The notes below the pieces were generated by a model. It had not been told where the DNA came from. It searched no databases and saw only the letters and a program-made list of their open reading frames with translations. A stretch of 64,000 nucleotides of DNA, from NCBI RefSeq assembly GCF_016746095.1, contig NZ_JAERTY010000006.1:1-64000 (forward strand). The letters are read 5' to 3'. Source of the stretch: Sphingobacterium faecale. Its GTDB lineage: Bacteria; Bacteroidota; Bacteroidia; Sphingobacteriales; Sphingobacteriaceae. This document shows positions 35,992 through 46,051 of the stretch, in pieces. Every line of letters begins with the position of its first letter. Position 1 is the first letter of the stretch. The translations under genes were made by a program, and so were the position numbers.

Positions 35992-37131
35992 ATGAAGGAG
36001 CAAGCAAACAGTCAATATTTAAAGGAAATAATCGCCCGTTATCTAGCGGGTACAGCGACAGCTGCAGAGCTAGAGTTTCTCGAACAGCGGGATATGCTTA
36101 TTGATAAGGACGGCGGCGATTTTTCAAAGATAAATGGGCCAGAAAAACAAGATATTAAAGATCAGATCAAGCAACGTCTTGATCTAGAGATTCGTCGTTC
36201 TAGGCCTAGTATAAGGTTTGTCCGATGGGCACGATATGCGGCAGCAGCCTTACTTTTTGCTACGGTAGGAACAGAAATATATTACTATTCTCAATCCAAC
36301 TCAACCCAGGTTAACGAAGAGCTTAAAGCCGAAGCCAATATAGCGTCATCCGCAACCATCTCGCCAGGAACCAATAGAGCGACGATCGTGCTGGATGATG
36401 GTTCGGAGTACCAACTCAGCGAATCGCAATCCGGAATTGTTAACGCGGTCAACGCGATTACTTACGAAGATGGTAACCCCATCAGTACCAGTGCATATAC
36501 CTCTGCTACAATTGTGGTACCTGCCGCAGGGCAGTATCGTGTCACACTGAGCGATGGGACCAAAGTATGGCTCAATTCGATATCCTCCTTGCGCTATCCG
36601 GTGCAATTTAGCGGATCCGAACGCCGAGTAGCTCTTAGTGGCGAGGCCTATTTTGAGGTACATAAGGATGCTTCCCGTCCTTTTATTGTCGAGAGTGACG
36701 GACAGGAAGTCAAAGTATTGGGTACCAAGTTCAATGTCTCAGCTTATCAGACATTTCCCCTTATCACCACCCTTTTAGAAGGGGCTGTAGAGGTATCTGC
36801 TGATGCTGCAGTTCAGAAGCTGACACCGGGACAACAAGTCCGGGTTTCTGATGGAAAGATGAAGCTTATGAAAGGCAAGGTCGATCTGGAGGAAGTAACC
36901 GCCTGGAAAAATGGATATTTCAAATTCAGCGGTAATCTGGAGAGCATCATGGATAAAGTAGCCCGGTGGTATGATATTGAGGTGATCTATAAAGTCAAAC
37001 CCGATCCCAATATGACTTTTGAAGGAAAGATATCGAGGGACAAGAATATAGAAGAGATTTTTGAAATCATGGAACTAACCAAAGAAATACATTTTGAAGT
37101 ACAAGGAAGGAGCGTAATTGTTATGAAATAA
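35992..37131 (+). CDS. Locus C: FecR family anti-sigma factor
   Basis: A 379-residue inner membrane protein. Cytoplasmic sigma-binding segment 1-78, one membrane helix at about 80-98, then the periplasmic FecR domain (VPAAGQYRVTLSDGTKVWLNSISSLRYP, LSGEAYFEV, VLGTKFNVSAY). A DUF4974-like C-terminal domain (FSGNLESIMDKVARWYDIEVIY) covers about 310-379. It lies 88 bases after the sigma gene. It is followed by a 148-base gap containing a hairpin before susC. Confidence 0.9.
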   Translation: MKEQANSQYLKEIIARYLAGTATAAELEFLEQRDMLIDKDGGDFSKINGPEKQDIKDQIKQRLDLEIRRSRPSIRFVRWARYAAAALLFATVGTEIYYYSQSNSTQVNEELKAEANIASSATISPGTNRATIVLDDGSEYQLSESQSGIVNAVNAITYEDGNPISTSAYTSATIVVPAAGQYRVTLSDGTKVWLNSISSLRYPVQFSGSERRVALSGEAYFEVHKDASRPFIVESDGQEVKVLGTKFNVSAYQTFPLITTLLEGAVEVSADAAVQKLTPGQQVRVSDGKMKLMKGKVDLEEVTAWKNGYFKFSGNLESIMDKVARWYDIEVIYKVKPDPNMTFEGKISRDKNIEEIFEIMELTKEIHFEVQGRSVIVMK

Positions 37132-37165
37132 TCATTATTGACCATGGTTGGTTCGGAACTAAAAA

Positions 37166-37202
37166 CTAGGAGTGTTGGTAGCACCCCTAGTCACAAATGC
37201 CG
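37166..37202 (+). promoter_or_regulatory. fecR-susC leader hairpin of locus C
   Basis: CTAGGAGTG (37166-37174) pairs with CACCCCTAG (37182-37190) around a TTGGTAG loop, with a single A-C mismatch (37171 against 37185). ATGCCG follows at 37197-37202. No T-tract follows. The layout repeats that in the locus A leader although the stem bases differ, which suggests that structure rather than sequence is kept. Confidence 0.4.
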
Positions 37203-37279
37203 GATCCACCCTTCCCATTTTGGGATAAAGAAATTATGGATATAAACACTTTTGGATAAAACCCAAGCGACTTAAATTT

Positions 37280-40200
37280 ATGAATTATAAATCAGACTTC
37301 AGGCGTGAAAGTCAAAAACACGTCCTGATTAAAATTTTGCTGAAGATGAAACTAGTTATGTTTTTTCTGACGGCGGCGATATTACAGGTAAGTGCTACTA
37401 GTTTTGCACAAAAAATTACCCTTAATAAAACCAATGTACCATTAGAAAGGGTTATCAATGATATTCGGGAACAGAGCGGCTACGATTTTTTTTATAATAA
37501 GAAGCTGATAAAAAATGCGAATCCTGTCTCTGTTAATATTAAAAATGAGCCTCTTGCAAAGGCCTTAGAAGCCTGTCTTCAAGGGCAAGAACTAACCTAT
37601 GAGATAAAGAACAATGCTATTATCATCATGGCGAACCCCGAACGGGAGATTCTTGAAAGACCTATTACAGGCGTAGTTACCAACGGATCCGACGGGAAGG
37701 CTCTGGTTGGTGTGACCGTTCAGGTCAAGGGTACCAAGACGATCGCTCAGACCGATGATAAAGGACGTTTTTCTTTAGTGGTACCCGACGGAGGAACTCT
37801 TTTAGTGATCCGTTATATGGGGTATAAAACACAAGAGATCACCATTGCCGATTTTAAGCATTTTGTGATCCGGTTGGTGGCAGATGACAAAGAATTAGAT
37901 CAAGTTGTCGTGACGGGGATATTTCAGCGGCCTGTGGAGAATTTCACGGGATCTGCTGTAACACTAAAAGGAGAAGAGTTACGAAAAGTAGGTGTTACGG
38001 ATATCTTCAAGAACGTTGCTACATTAGACCCAGCATTTAATATTGTTACCAATAATATCACAGGCGGCGATATCAATCAGTTGCCTGATATACAGATTCG
38101 TGGACAGAATTCTTTTCCGACTTTAGGTGATGCCGTATCGAATAGACCCAATCAGCCCCTGTTTATTTTAGATGGTTTCGAGGTTAGTTTGGAACGTATC
38201 AAAGACTTGGATATGAATATGATCAGTTCGATTGTGATCTTAAAAGATGCTTCGGCAACAACGATATACGGTTCTCGAGGTGCCAATGGGGTTATGGTTG
38301 TTACGACACTGCAACCCGAACCGGGTAAATTCCGGGTATCCGTGACCAATGATATGAGCATCTCCACGCCCGATTTGTCGGTTTATAGATTGCTTGATTC
38401 CCGTCAAAAGCTAGATTTTGAGCAGCGTGTAGGTATCTACTCAAATGATGATCCTAGTTATCAATATGCACTCGACCAGTTGTATAACAAAAGGCTGAAA
38501 GATGTACAGGGAGGTATTAATACCGATTGGCGTAGTCTAGCTGTACAGACCGGAATCAATAACCGTACGACTGTGTCCTTGAGCGGAGGAGAGAATGCTG
38601 TACGTTATGGTCTCAATGTTACAGCCAACGCACAGAATGGAGTGATGAAAAAACAAGACCGGACTAATTATCAGGGACAATTTGACTTCAGCTATCAGGT
38701 TAACAAATTCCGCTTTAGCAATTCCGCACGCTATTATCAGACCACGTCTAATGGTTCTCCTTATGGCTCGTTTTCAACTTATCTGGATTTGAATCCCTAT
38801 TGGGCTCCTTATAATACAGATGGTACTTTACGGTATTATCTAGAAGAGTTCAAAGCTCAAGGGCCTTATTCTTATGAAACAAAGACAACCAACCCTTTGG
38901 TTGATGCGACTTTAAATAGTATTGACAAAAATCGATCTATCGGATTTCAGGATAATCTAAATATCCGGTATGATGTCCATCCTTCATTGTTTATCGAAAC
39001 CAAGCTAGGTATTACGAAAGAGTTGGTGGCGTCCGATCTATTTCTTCCTGGTACCCATACAAAGTATGCTCGAGAGGCTAATCTAGCGCTCAAAGGTGAA
39101 TATACCAAGGGGCAGACCGAGCGACTCGACTATGAGTTTGCTACCTATTTAAATTATAACAAACGTATGGGGAAAAGCTTGTTGTTGGGTACGTTTAGTT
39201 TTGAGTTGGGAAGTCGTAAGACCGATGGTTATAGCTTTACTTCGGTAGGCTTTCCTACGGACAATCTAGATCATATCCTTTATGCTACACAATATAAACC
39301 CAATTCACGCCCAGGAGGCACGGAGAGTACGGCCAATCGGATGGGCTTCCTGCTCAATGGTAACTATAGCTACGACAATAGGTATTTGGCTGATCTATCC
39401 GTGCGTAGAGACGGTTCCTCGGCTTATGGTACAGATCGCAAATTTGGTGACTTTTGGTCGGTAGGATTGGGCTGGAATCTGCATAACGAAGCTTTCTTCA
39501 AGGAGCATAGGAATATTAATCGATTGAAGTTACGGGCTAGTTACGGATCTACCGGATCGCTCGAAATCCCGGCCTACGCATCGCTGACAAAATACATCTA
39601 TGATGTGGACAATGTCTATGATGGAGGTCTAGGTATTGGAATAGCTAGTATAGGAAATCCCGATCTAGGTTGGCAGGAAAAAAGAGAGCTTAATGTAGGT
39701 ACGGATATGGAGCTGTTTAATACACGATTGACTGTTAGGGCAGAATATTATAACTCAACTACCAATCAGGCTATTACCCAATTGACATTAGCGCCTTCCA
39801 TAGGCTTTGATTCTTATTATGAAAACTATGGTAAAATCAATAACAAAGGCGTTGAATTGGCAGTACAGTATAAAGTCGTTGAAGATTTGGAACGTGATTT
39901 TACTTGGATGTTATTTGCCAACGGGCTTCGGAATACCAACACCTTGTTGAAAATATCGGACAATCTGCGCTCGCTAAACGAGAGCCTTAATGAAAAATCG
40001 AAGACCATTCCCAATTTCTTATTTGAGGAAGGCAAGTCTACCACTAGTATTTTTGCGGTACCTTCCTTGGGAATCAATCCGGCTAATGGTCGGGAAATAT
40101 ACTTAAAGAAAGATGGTAGCCAGACCTACGACTGGTCTGCAGCAGATAAAATTGCTTATGGTAATAGCATACCTAAAGTGCAAGGTGCTTTTGGTACGAA

Positions 40201-40630
40201 TATTTATTACAGAGGTTTTGAGTTAGGACTGGCATTAGACTACCGATATGGTGGGCAGATCTATAATCAGACGTTGGTAGATCGTGTAGAAAATGTGAAC
40301 CCTCGTAACAACGTTGACGAGCGCGCATATAACTTAGGCTGGGCCAAACCAGGGGATGTGTCTCAGTTCAGGAGGATTTCTGTTTTTACTGGTACACAGA
40401 CCTTTACTACGACACGTTTTGTAGAAGATGAGAACACAGTTAACCTCAATTCGCTTTCTTTTGGTTATTTATTCCGAAATCAACTTTTTATGCAACGAAT
40501 TGGTTTTAGCTCACTGCGGGTAAGAGGCATCATGAATGATGTTGCTCGCTTTAGCACGGTTCGGATAGAACGGGGCAAAGACAATCCTTTTGCTAGAATA
40601 TACTCTTTGACTATTAATGCATCTTTTTAA
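37280..40630 (+). CDS. Locus C: SusC/RagA family TonB-linked outer membrane protein
   Basis: An 1116-residue transporter. A signal peptide follows a basic 22-residue extension (MKLVMFFLTAAILQVSATSFAQ, about 23-44). Then STN domain (about 46-115, LNKTNVPLERVINDIREQSGYDFFYNKK), carboxypeptidase-regulatory-like domain (about 128-200) and TonB-box-like LDQVVVTGIF. The plug has LFILDGFEVSLERIKDLDMNMISSIVILKDASATTIYGSRGANGVMVVTT. The barrel ends RIYSLTINASF. It is the transducer for the locus C FecR/sigma pair and imports the SusD-bound ligand. Confidence 0.93.
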   Translation: MNYKSDFRRESQKHVLIKILLKMKLVMFFLTAAILQVSATSFAQKITLNKTNVPLERVINDIREQSGYDFFYNKKLIKNANPVSVNIKNEPLAKALEACLQGQELTYEIKNNAIIIMANPEREILERPITGVVTNGSDGKALVGVTVQVKGTKTIAQTDDKGRFSLVVPDGGTLLVIRYMGYKTQEITIADFKHFVIRLVADDKELDQVVVTGIFQRPVENFTGSAVTLKGEELRKVGVTDIFKNVATLDPAFNIVTNNITGGDINQLPDIQIRGQNSFPTLGDAVSNRPNQPLFILDGFEVSLERIKDLDMNMISSIVILKDASATTIYGSRGANGVMVVTTLQPEPGKFRVSVTNDMSISTPDLSVYRLLDSRQKLDFEQRVGIYSNDDPSYQYALDQLYNKRLKDVQGGINTDWRSLAVQTGINNRTTVSLSGGENAVRYGLNVTANAQNGVMKKQDRTNYQGQFDFSYQVNKFRFSNSARYYQTTSNGSPYGSFSTYLDLNPYWAPYNTDGTLRYYLEEFKAQGPYSYETKTTNPLVDATLNSIDKNRSIGFQDNLNIRYDVHPSLFIETKLGITKELVASDLFLPGTHTKYAREANLALKGEYTKGQTERLDYEFATYLNYNKRMGKSLLLGTFSFELGSRKTDGYSFTSVGFPTDNLDHILYATQYKPNSRPGGTESTANRMGFLLNGNYSYDNRYLADLSVRRDGSSAYGTDRKFGDFWSVGLGWNLHNEAFFKEHRNINRLKLRASYGSTGSLEIPAYASLTKYIYDVDNVYDGGLGIGIASIGNPDLGWQEKRELNVGTDMELFNTRLTVRAEYYNSTTNQAITQLTLAPSIGFDSYYENYGKINNKGVELAVQYKVVEDLERDFTWMLFANGLRNTNTLLKISDNLRSLNESLNEKSKTIPNFLFEEGKSTTSIFAVPSLGINPANGREIYLKKDGSQTYDWSAADKIAYGNSIPKVQGAFGTNIYYRGFELGLALDYRYGGQIYNQTLVDRVENVNPRNNVDERAYNLGWAKPGDVSQFRRISVFTGTQTFTTTRFVEDENTVNLNSLSFGYLFRNQLFMQRIGFSSLRVRGIMNDVARFSTVRIERGKDNPFARIYSLTINASF

Positions 40631-40641
40631 GCCAACATAAT

Positions 40642-42087
40642 ATGAATCGTAACAATTATATATATATCGTCTTCATCAGTCTGATCGTGTTAACGGGCTG
40701 TGAGAAGTTTTTAGAGAATACGCCACGGGCCAGTATCTCTGACGATAAGTTATTCGAGAGCGAAGCTGGTTTTGAGCAGGCACTCAATGGGGTGTACAGT
40801 ATATTGGCAACACAAGATTTATATGGTGACAATCTGACTATGGGCTATCTGAGTGCTTTGGCCAAAAATTATAATATCACAGTGAATAGCCATATCTTCT
40901 TTTTGACTAAGAGTTTTAACTATGAGAATTCATCTCGAGTGAAAGCTATCTGGAATAGAAGTTACAATGCCATTGCTACACTCAACAATATCTTATCCCA
41001 CATCGACAACCGTCAATCCCTATTTAGTAGGGACAAGTATCGTCTAGTTAAAGGGGAAGCCCTAGCATTGCGGGCCTATTTACATTTTGATCTTTATCGG
41101 TTGTTTGGGGAAAATTATCGAACCAATCCAGATGCCTTAGCTATTCCGTATCGTAACGAGTTTAGTCTTTCTGTTAAAGCCCCTAATACCGCACAGGAGG
41201 TGGTTCGTATGTCCTTGGCTGATCTGAACCAAGCTGAAGAATTGCTGTCTATCGACCCGATTACTAAAGAAGATGCGCATAGGCAATACCGTATGAACTA
41301 CTATGCTACTTTGGCACTGAAAGCTAGGATATATGGCTACATCGGCGAGGGTAGTGAGGCTAAAAAGTATGCTAATTTAGTGGTTCAAGGTAAAAAGTTT
41401 CCTTTTGTGAAGGAGGCGGCTATTGCTACTAGTATAGCAGATCAGAAAGATCGATTGTTTTCCACTGAGCTTGTTTTTGCCCTTCGCGTCAAGGATATTG
41501 CTAAATGGACAGAAGAGGCGAATGGAGGTACCACTCGTTATTTTCGTTATAGTATGTTCAATGCAAATAATAATGCTTTAACGACTACACAAGCCAATTA
41601 TAGAGATCTATTCGAAGGAACTCTCTATCCTGATGACTTCAGGTATAAGTATTTGTTTGAGGACGAAAAGACTAATGTATCTGGAGGCGTGGAAAAATAT
41701 CCGTCTAAGTATTGGCAGAAAAGCGGTAGTGGGACTTCCAGTACCGACCGGATTGATCAGACGGTGCCTTTAGTTCGCATTAGCGAGATGTATTATATTC
41801 TTGCTACCTATGAGAGCTCCGTTGATGAGGCATTAGGTTATCTCAATACAGTTCGTCGGAACCGTGGAATTAAAACAGACCTTGATGCAACTAAGATCGA
41901 TGCTGTCCAGTTGATCAATGAGATCACCAAAGAGTACCAAAAAGAGTTCTATGCCGAAGGACAGACTTTCTTCTGGTATAAACAGATTGGTGCCGAAAGA
42001 ATTAAGTTTTACGAATCTGTGGTGTTGCCCAGCAACTATATTTTCCCAATACCGGTCGACGAACTAGAGTACAATCCCAATTATTAA
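40642..42087 (+). CDS. Locus C: SusD/RagB family lipoprotein
   Basis: A 481-residue surface lipoprotein (lipobox LTGC-EKFLENTP, Cys20). Family features are SEAGFEQALNGVYSIL, GEALALRAYLHFDLYRLFGENY, RISEMYYILATYESS, LNTVRRNRGI and EYQKEFYAEGQTFFWYKQ. It aligns by eye with the locus A and D SusDs (same length, same C-terminal GEGQ/AEGQ segment) and not with the longer locus B protein. It follows susC by 11 bases. Confidence 0.93.
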   Translation: MNRNNYIYIVFISLIVLTGCEKFLENTPRASISDDKLFESEAGFEQALNGVYSILATQDLYGDNLTMGYLSALAKNYNITVNSHIFFLTKSFNYENSSRVKAIWNRSYNAIATLNNILSHIDNRQSLFSRDKYRLVKGEALALRAYLHFDLYRLFGENYRTNPDALAIPYRNEFSLSVKAPNTAQEVVRMSLADLNQAEELLSIDPITKEDAHRQYRMNYYATLALKARIYGYIGEGSEAKKYANLVVQGKKFPFVKEAAIATSIADQKDRLFSTELVFALRVKDIAKWTEEANGGTTRYFRYSMFNANNNALTTTQANYRDLFEGTLYPDDFRYKYLFEDEKTNVSGGVEKYPSKYWQKSGSGTSSTDRIDQTVPLVRISEMYYILATYESSVDEALGYLNTVRRNRGIKTDLDATKIDAVQLINEITKEYQKEFYAEGQTFFWYKQIGAERIKFYESVVLPSNYIFPIPVDELEYNPNY

Positions 42088-42096
42088 AAGCTAGAT

Positions 42097-42804
42097 ATGA
42101 TGAAAAAGATATTTCTATTTACACTTTTGGTGAGCATATTATATAGTTGCTCTAAAGAGGACTATATTACTTATACTGAAAAAAATGGCCTTTCTTTTAC
42201 AAGAGGAGGCAACTTTCCAAACAGTGATTCCATTACCTACTCGTTCGCAACACAGGTTGTAAAGAAGGAGGCTGACACCTTATGGGTGCCGATAGCACTG
42301 ACAGGTGTAGCTGCTCAGGTCGATCGTCCGTTCCGGATTAGTATCAAACCAGGGGCTAGTGCCCAAGAAGGTGTACATTTCAAACTGATGGAGTCTGTTT
42401 TTCCGGCCGATTCGGTTTTTTTCTACTACCCAATTGTCTTGTTTCGTACCACAGACCTCTTGGAGACCAGCCGTACATTTTCTTTGACTATTGAAGAGAA
42501 TGACAATTTTTCATTAGGAGCATTGTCTACTTCGTATTATCCTTCCATCCGGATCCGTGTGTCTGATCAGGTGATGAAACCAACTTGGTGGGGAATCGCA
42601 GAAGATCATTATTATGGTAACTATTCCAACGGTAAATACCGATTTATGATTGAGGTATGTGGCATTGTTGATTTTTCACAGGGTACGTTGAATTATCCAC
42701 AGATATTGAATTACCAAGGATTACTCCGAGCTAAACTGCAACAGTATGAAATAGATCACGGAGAGCCACTAAGGGATGAAAACGATAATGCCATAACCAT
42801 TTAA
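42097..42804 (+). CDS. Locus C: DUF4843 family lipoprotein
   Basis: A 235-residue lipoprotein (lipobox LYSC-SKED, Cys18). It has the family's N-terminal strand (GLSFTRGGNFP), the DRPFRISIKPGASAQEGVHFKLME segment that parallels the locus A and D members, FSLTIEENDNFSLG, and a C-terminal region beginning KPTWWGIAEDHYYGNYSNGKYRFMIEVCGI. Function unknown; inferred surface accessory protein of SusCD. It follows susD by nine bases. Confidence 0.83.
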   Translation: MMKKIFLFTLLVSILYSCSKEDYITYTEKNGLSFTRGGNFPNSDSITYSFATQVVKKEADTLWVPIALTGVAAQVDRPFRISIKPGASAQEGVHFKLMESVFPADSVFFYYPIVLFRTTDLLETSRTFSLTIEENDNFSLGALSTSYYPSIRIRVSDQVMKPTWWGIAEDHYYGNYSNGKYRFMIEVCGIVDFSQGTLNYPQILNYQGLLRAKLQQYEIDHGEPLRDENDNAITI

Positions 42805-42816
42805 CCCACGAAAGAG

Positions 42817-44322
42817 ATGAAGTACGATATATATAGCTATGTGATAGCTACTGTTATCTTATGTAGTAGCTGTTACAAAGACAAGAATAATTATAATGTA
42901 GAAGCTATCAACGAGGCCAAGATAACCATGGAGGCAGATAGTTTTAGCGTTATGCAACTATCCGAATTAATTTTAAGCCCCGAGGTAAAATCTTCGTTGC
43001 ACGAAAGCGATAGCTATACCTACGAATGGAAAATATTTGGCGAAAAAGCAAAAATGAGCACAACGGATGCTGCTGCCTATAGCGAGGTTTTGGCCAATAC
43101 CAAAGATCTGAAAGAAACCATTACTACGCCACCAGGCAAGTATACGCTACTTTATACGGTGACTAATAGGACCAATGGTGTCAAAAGCTTTAAAGATATC
43201 AAGCTGACGGTTAATTCGGGATTTTACCAAGGATTGGTTGTTGGCTATGAAAAAGAGAACCGTGCCGAATTAGGATTTATCCGGGCTGATAATGAGGTAC
43301 GTTATGAGCTGATTCATACCTTAAACGAAAAAAGTGAATTAAATGGAAAGCTACAATCTGTCAATACCTTGATTGTAGGCTTGCTGAAGCAAATGGCTGT
43401 AACTACTTCTACAAATACTTATTTGATCGATGTGGATGATTTTAGCGTATTGAAGGATAAAAACTCCCTTTTTAATACTGCTCCAGAAGATTTTATGAAC
43501 AGCTATTTAGGAGGTAATAAGCTGTATTATAACTACGATGCGCCATCGGATGTATACTATATCAACCATGGGAAAGTTTATGCCGATATGGGGCCTGATT
43601 TTGGAGGAAGTATGGCTGGTATGTATTCACAGGCTTTTTATTATGCTGGGGGTGCCTATAATTTGTTTCCATTCCTTTTCAACGGTGATAATGGTGCTGA
43701 TATTTATTTTTATGATAATCTCAATGGAAAATTTCTAAAGACTGGTTTTAACCAACGTAGTCTTAGTGATGTTTCTTTTGTTAAAGATGTAGACAAATTC
43801 GACCCTACAAAGGTTAAAAAAACAGCAATATCTGCTATGTTGGGGTATGATAATAAGGTGTACTATATCATGCAGGACGGGAATGCTTATTATATCTATA
43901 CAATGCTTCAGTATAAAGGTAACATAGCAAGTGAGGCCAAATTAGTGAATCTAGCAAAAGTGCCTGAGTTTGCACAAGCTCGTATTTTTGATGCGCGAAG
44001 TGATCAGCAAGATATATACTATGTAGTCCAGAATAAACTGTATCTGTACAATCTGGCTAGCAATGCCGCGCGTGTGGTGCTCACACTTGGGGACGGAGAG
44101 GATATTGCAGGTATTCATGTGTATCGATCCAATATGTGGCAGAACAGTACTGATACAAATTTTAATAAACGGATCTATATTGCGACCAACAAGGGCGATC
44201 AGGGTAAAGTATACCAATATGGTATTTTAGCCGACGGCAGTTTGTCTAGTAATGCCGAAAAAGAATTCAATGGTTTTGGGAAAATTGTGAGTATTACATA
44301 CCGAAATCCTAATGAAAAATAA
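42817..44322 (+). CDS. Locus C: PKD-like family lipoprotein
   Basis: A 501-residue lipoprotein (SSC-YKDKNNYNVEAINE, Cys19). N-terminal PKD-like domain (about 30-135, YTYEWKIFGEK, YTLLYTVTNRTNGVKSFKDIKLTVN), then a strand-rich region. It has the conserved end FNGFGKIVSITYRNPNEK shared with loci A and D. It overlaps the first possible ATG of the TlpA-like gene by 11 bases. Role unknown; probable surface partner of SusCD. Confidence 0.85.
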   Translation: MKYDIYSYVIATVILCSSCYKDKNNYNVEAINEAKITMEADSFSVMQLSELILSPEVKSSLHESDSYTYEWKIFGEKAKMSTTDAAAYSEVLANTKDLKETITTPPGKYTLLYTVTNRTNGVKSFKDIKLTVNSGFYQGLVVGYEKENRAELGFIRADNEVRYELIHTLNEKSELNGKLQSVNTLIVGLLKQMAVTTSTNTYLIDVDDFSVLKDKNSLFNTAPEDFMNSYLGGNKLYYNYDAPSDVYYINHGKVYADMGPDFGGSMAGMYSQAFYYAGGAYNLFPFLFNGDNGADIYFYDNLNGKFLKTGFNQRSLSDVSFVKDVDKFDPTKVKKTAISAMLGYDNKVYYIMQDGNAYYIYTMLQYKGNIASEAKLVNLAKVPEFAQARIFDARSDQQDIYYVVQNKLYLYNLASNAARVVLTLGDGEDIAGIHVYRSNMWQNSTDTNFNKRIYIATNKGDQGKVYQYGILADGSLSSNAEKEFNGFGKIVSITYRNPNEK

Positions 44323-45754
44323 CCCAATTACAATGCATTTATATAAAAAAGCCATTTTAGCTATCGTCTTATCAGCGGTACTAGGAGGCACGGCTCAGGC
44401 GCAATTGGCGAATCGGTCAAACCTGACTTTCAAAGATATTCAGGATCGCGTCAATGGTCTGTTGGCGAGCAAGGATCCATTGGCAAAAGATTCTATTAAA
44501 TGGGAAGCTTCCCATTTAATAGAATCCAAGAACGAAGAGTATATCAAACACGGTAAATCTGTTTTTAGTTTTCTGGGAGATAACAAGTCCGTGGAGCTTG
44601 CTCATCACAATCTATTAAAGAAGTTTCCTAAGAGTACTTATGCTGCAGGTAGCCGTCTAGATGATATATTGAAAGATTATACTGACGAATCCAGTTTAGA
44701 TAAAGACATCAATACCTGGAAGAAGCAGTATAAGGTGGCATTACAGACAGAATCGTTTGCGGATGCAAGCTATGCTAAGATTAGCAATAAATTAGCCGAT
44801 AATGATGCAATTATTGGTGCTAGAAAATATGCCGCTCTGATCGTTAAAGACAGCCCAAAAGCAAACTTTGAGTTTAAGCTGTCGCAACAGGCACTTGAGC
44901 AAGGCGATATCTCCCAAAGTGGACAGCTCCTTGATGAGCTTATTTCGAAGTATCCCAATGTGTTTCAGGAGAACAAATACCTTGCACAGCAGGTATATAC
45001 GCTGCAGGCACAGCTCTTTAGCAAGCAGCAGAAATGGGCAGAGGCCCTAAGCCTCATCGAAGAGCATAAGCTTTCTCTGGAGGATATCAAATTTCAGGCG
45101 CTCATGCAGACCGGTCGTAACTTTGATGCTTTCCTGCTGCTCGATACCCGATATGCTAAAACAGCACTTACGCCAATCCAAGAGCGTGAAGGGCCTACAC
45201 TTTTCGAGAATCTAGGAAGTAATGCCGCACAATGGGAAGCTTACAAGGCTCGTATCGACCAGAAAAAAACCAAAGAGAATGAGGCTTATTGGAAAAATTC
45301 GATGATCAATGAGAACTCTTTTGACTTTGAGCTAATGGATATGGATGGGAAGATCGTAAAATCGTCTGACTATAAGGGCAAAACTCTCATTCTTGATTTT
45401 TGGGCGACCTGGTGCGGACCGTGTGTCAATTCATTTCCTGGCATGCAAGCAGCAGTAGACAAGTATAAAGATGATTCAGAGGTCGTATTCCTGTTCATTA
45501 ATACTTGGGAGCGCAGCGAAGACTACAAAGAAAAAGTGAAGGCCTTTATCCAAGAAAAAGGATACCGTTTTCATGTGGTCTTTGATAAGATGGAAGGAGC
45601 AGGAGCATTGGTTGAACAGTACGGTATTACAGGCATTCCTACGAAGATTATTATTGATAAGAATGGCAAGGTCCGGTTCAAGTCATCTGGCAGCTCATCT
45701 GTTGAAAAGGAGATTGTAGATGAAATCAGCTATAAGGTCGATCTAATTAAATAA
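44312..45754 (+). CDS. Locus C: TlpA-like thioredoxin-fold disulfide reductase
   Basis: A 480-residue periplasmic protein. Signal peptide AILAIVLSAVLGGTAQAQ; the ATG at 44333 (MHLYKK) is a likely alternative start just past the PKD-like gene. Residues about 30-335 are helical, tetratricopeptide-like, and unrecognised. The redoxin domain (about 340-480) has LDFWATWCGPCVNSFPGM with Cys368 and Cys371 counted from the first ATG and cis-Pro in TGIPTKIIIDKNG. It lacks the N-terminal DUF4369-like beta domain seen in the locus A counterpart. It is the last gene of locus C, before a strong terminator. Confidence 0.86.
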   Translation: MKNNPITMHLYKKAILAIVLSAVLGGTAQAQLANRSNLTFKDIQDRVNGLLASKDPLAKDSIKWEASHLIESKNEEYIKHGKSVFSFLGDNKSVELAHHNLLKKFPKSTYAAGSRLDDILKDYTDESSLDKDINTWKKQYKVALQTESFADASYAKISNKLADNDAIIGARKYAALIVKDSPKANFEFKLSQQALEQGDISQSGQLLDELISKYPNVFQENKYLAQQVYTLQAQLFSKQQKWAEALSLIEEHKLSLEDIKFQALMQTGRNFDAFLLLDTRYAKTALTPIQEREGPTLFENLGSNAAQWEAYKARIDQKKTKENEAYWKNSMINENSFDFELMDMDGKIVKSSDYKGKTLILDFWATWCGPCVNSFPGMQAAVDKYKDDSEVVFLFINTWERSEDYKEKVKAFIQEKGYRFHVVFDKMEGAGALVEQYGITGIPTKIIIDKNGKVRFKSSGSSSVEKEIVDEISYKVDLIK

Positions 45755-45779
45755 TAACCTCTCATATAGGATTATAGCG

Positions 45780-45820
45780 AATAGCCGTTTGGATCATCGT
45801 TTCCAAACGGCTATTTTGTT
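45780..45820 (+). terminator. Terminator of locus C
   Basis: A perfect 13-bp stem (45780-45792 with 45803-45815) with a ten-base loop followed by TTGTT, 25 bases after the stop. Right of it, to 46051, there is only an 8-bp inverted repeat (45832-45839 with 45857-45864) and no recognisable gene. Confidence 0.8.
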
Positions 45821-46051
45821 ATAGTTTACTGTTAGGATAACCTAGATAAAATGGCCTATCCTAATGATTTACGAACCTAAGGAGGAAAGAAAAATTACTA
45901 CAGAGAGATTACGATATCACCGTCAAGCGTCTACAGAACGTCTTTTTTTGTGTTTTTCATCTTTTCTAGACCACGGGCTCAATTAACAGGAAGAGTACTT
46001 TTGGAGCAATGCTGTATCATAATCATAGTTTTTGGGGCAAATACTAAAACG

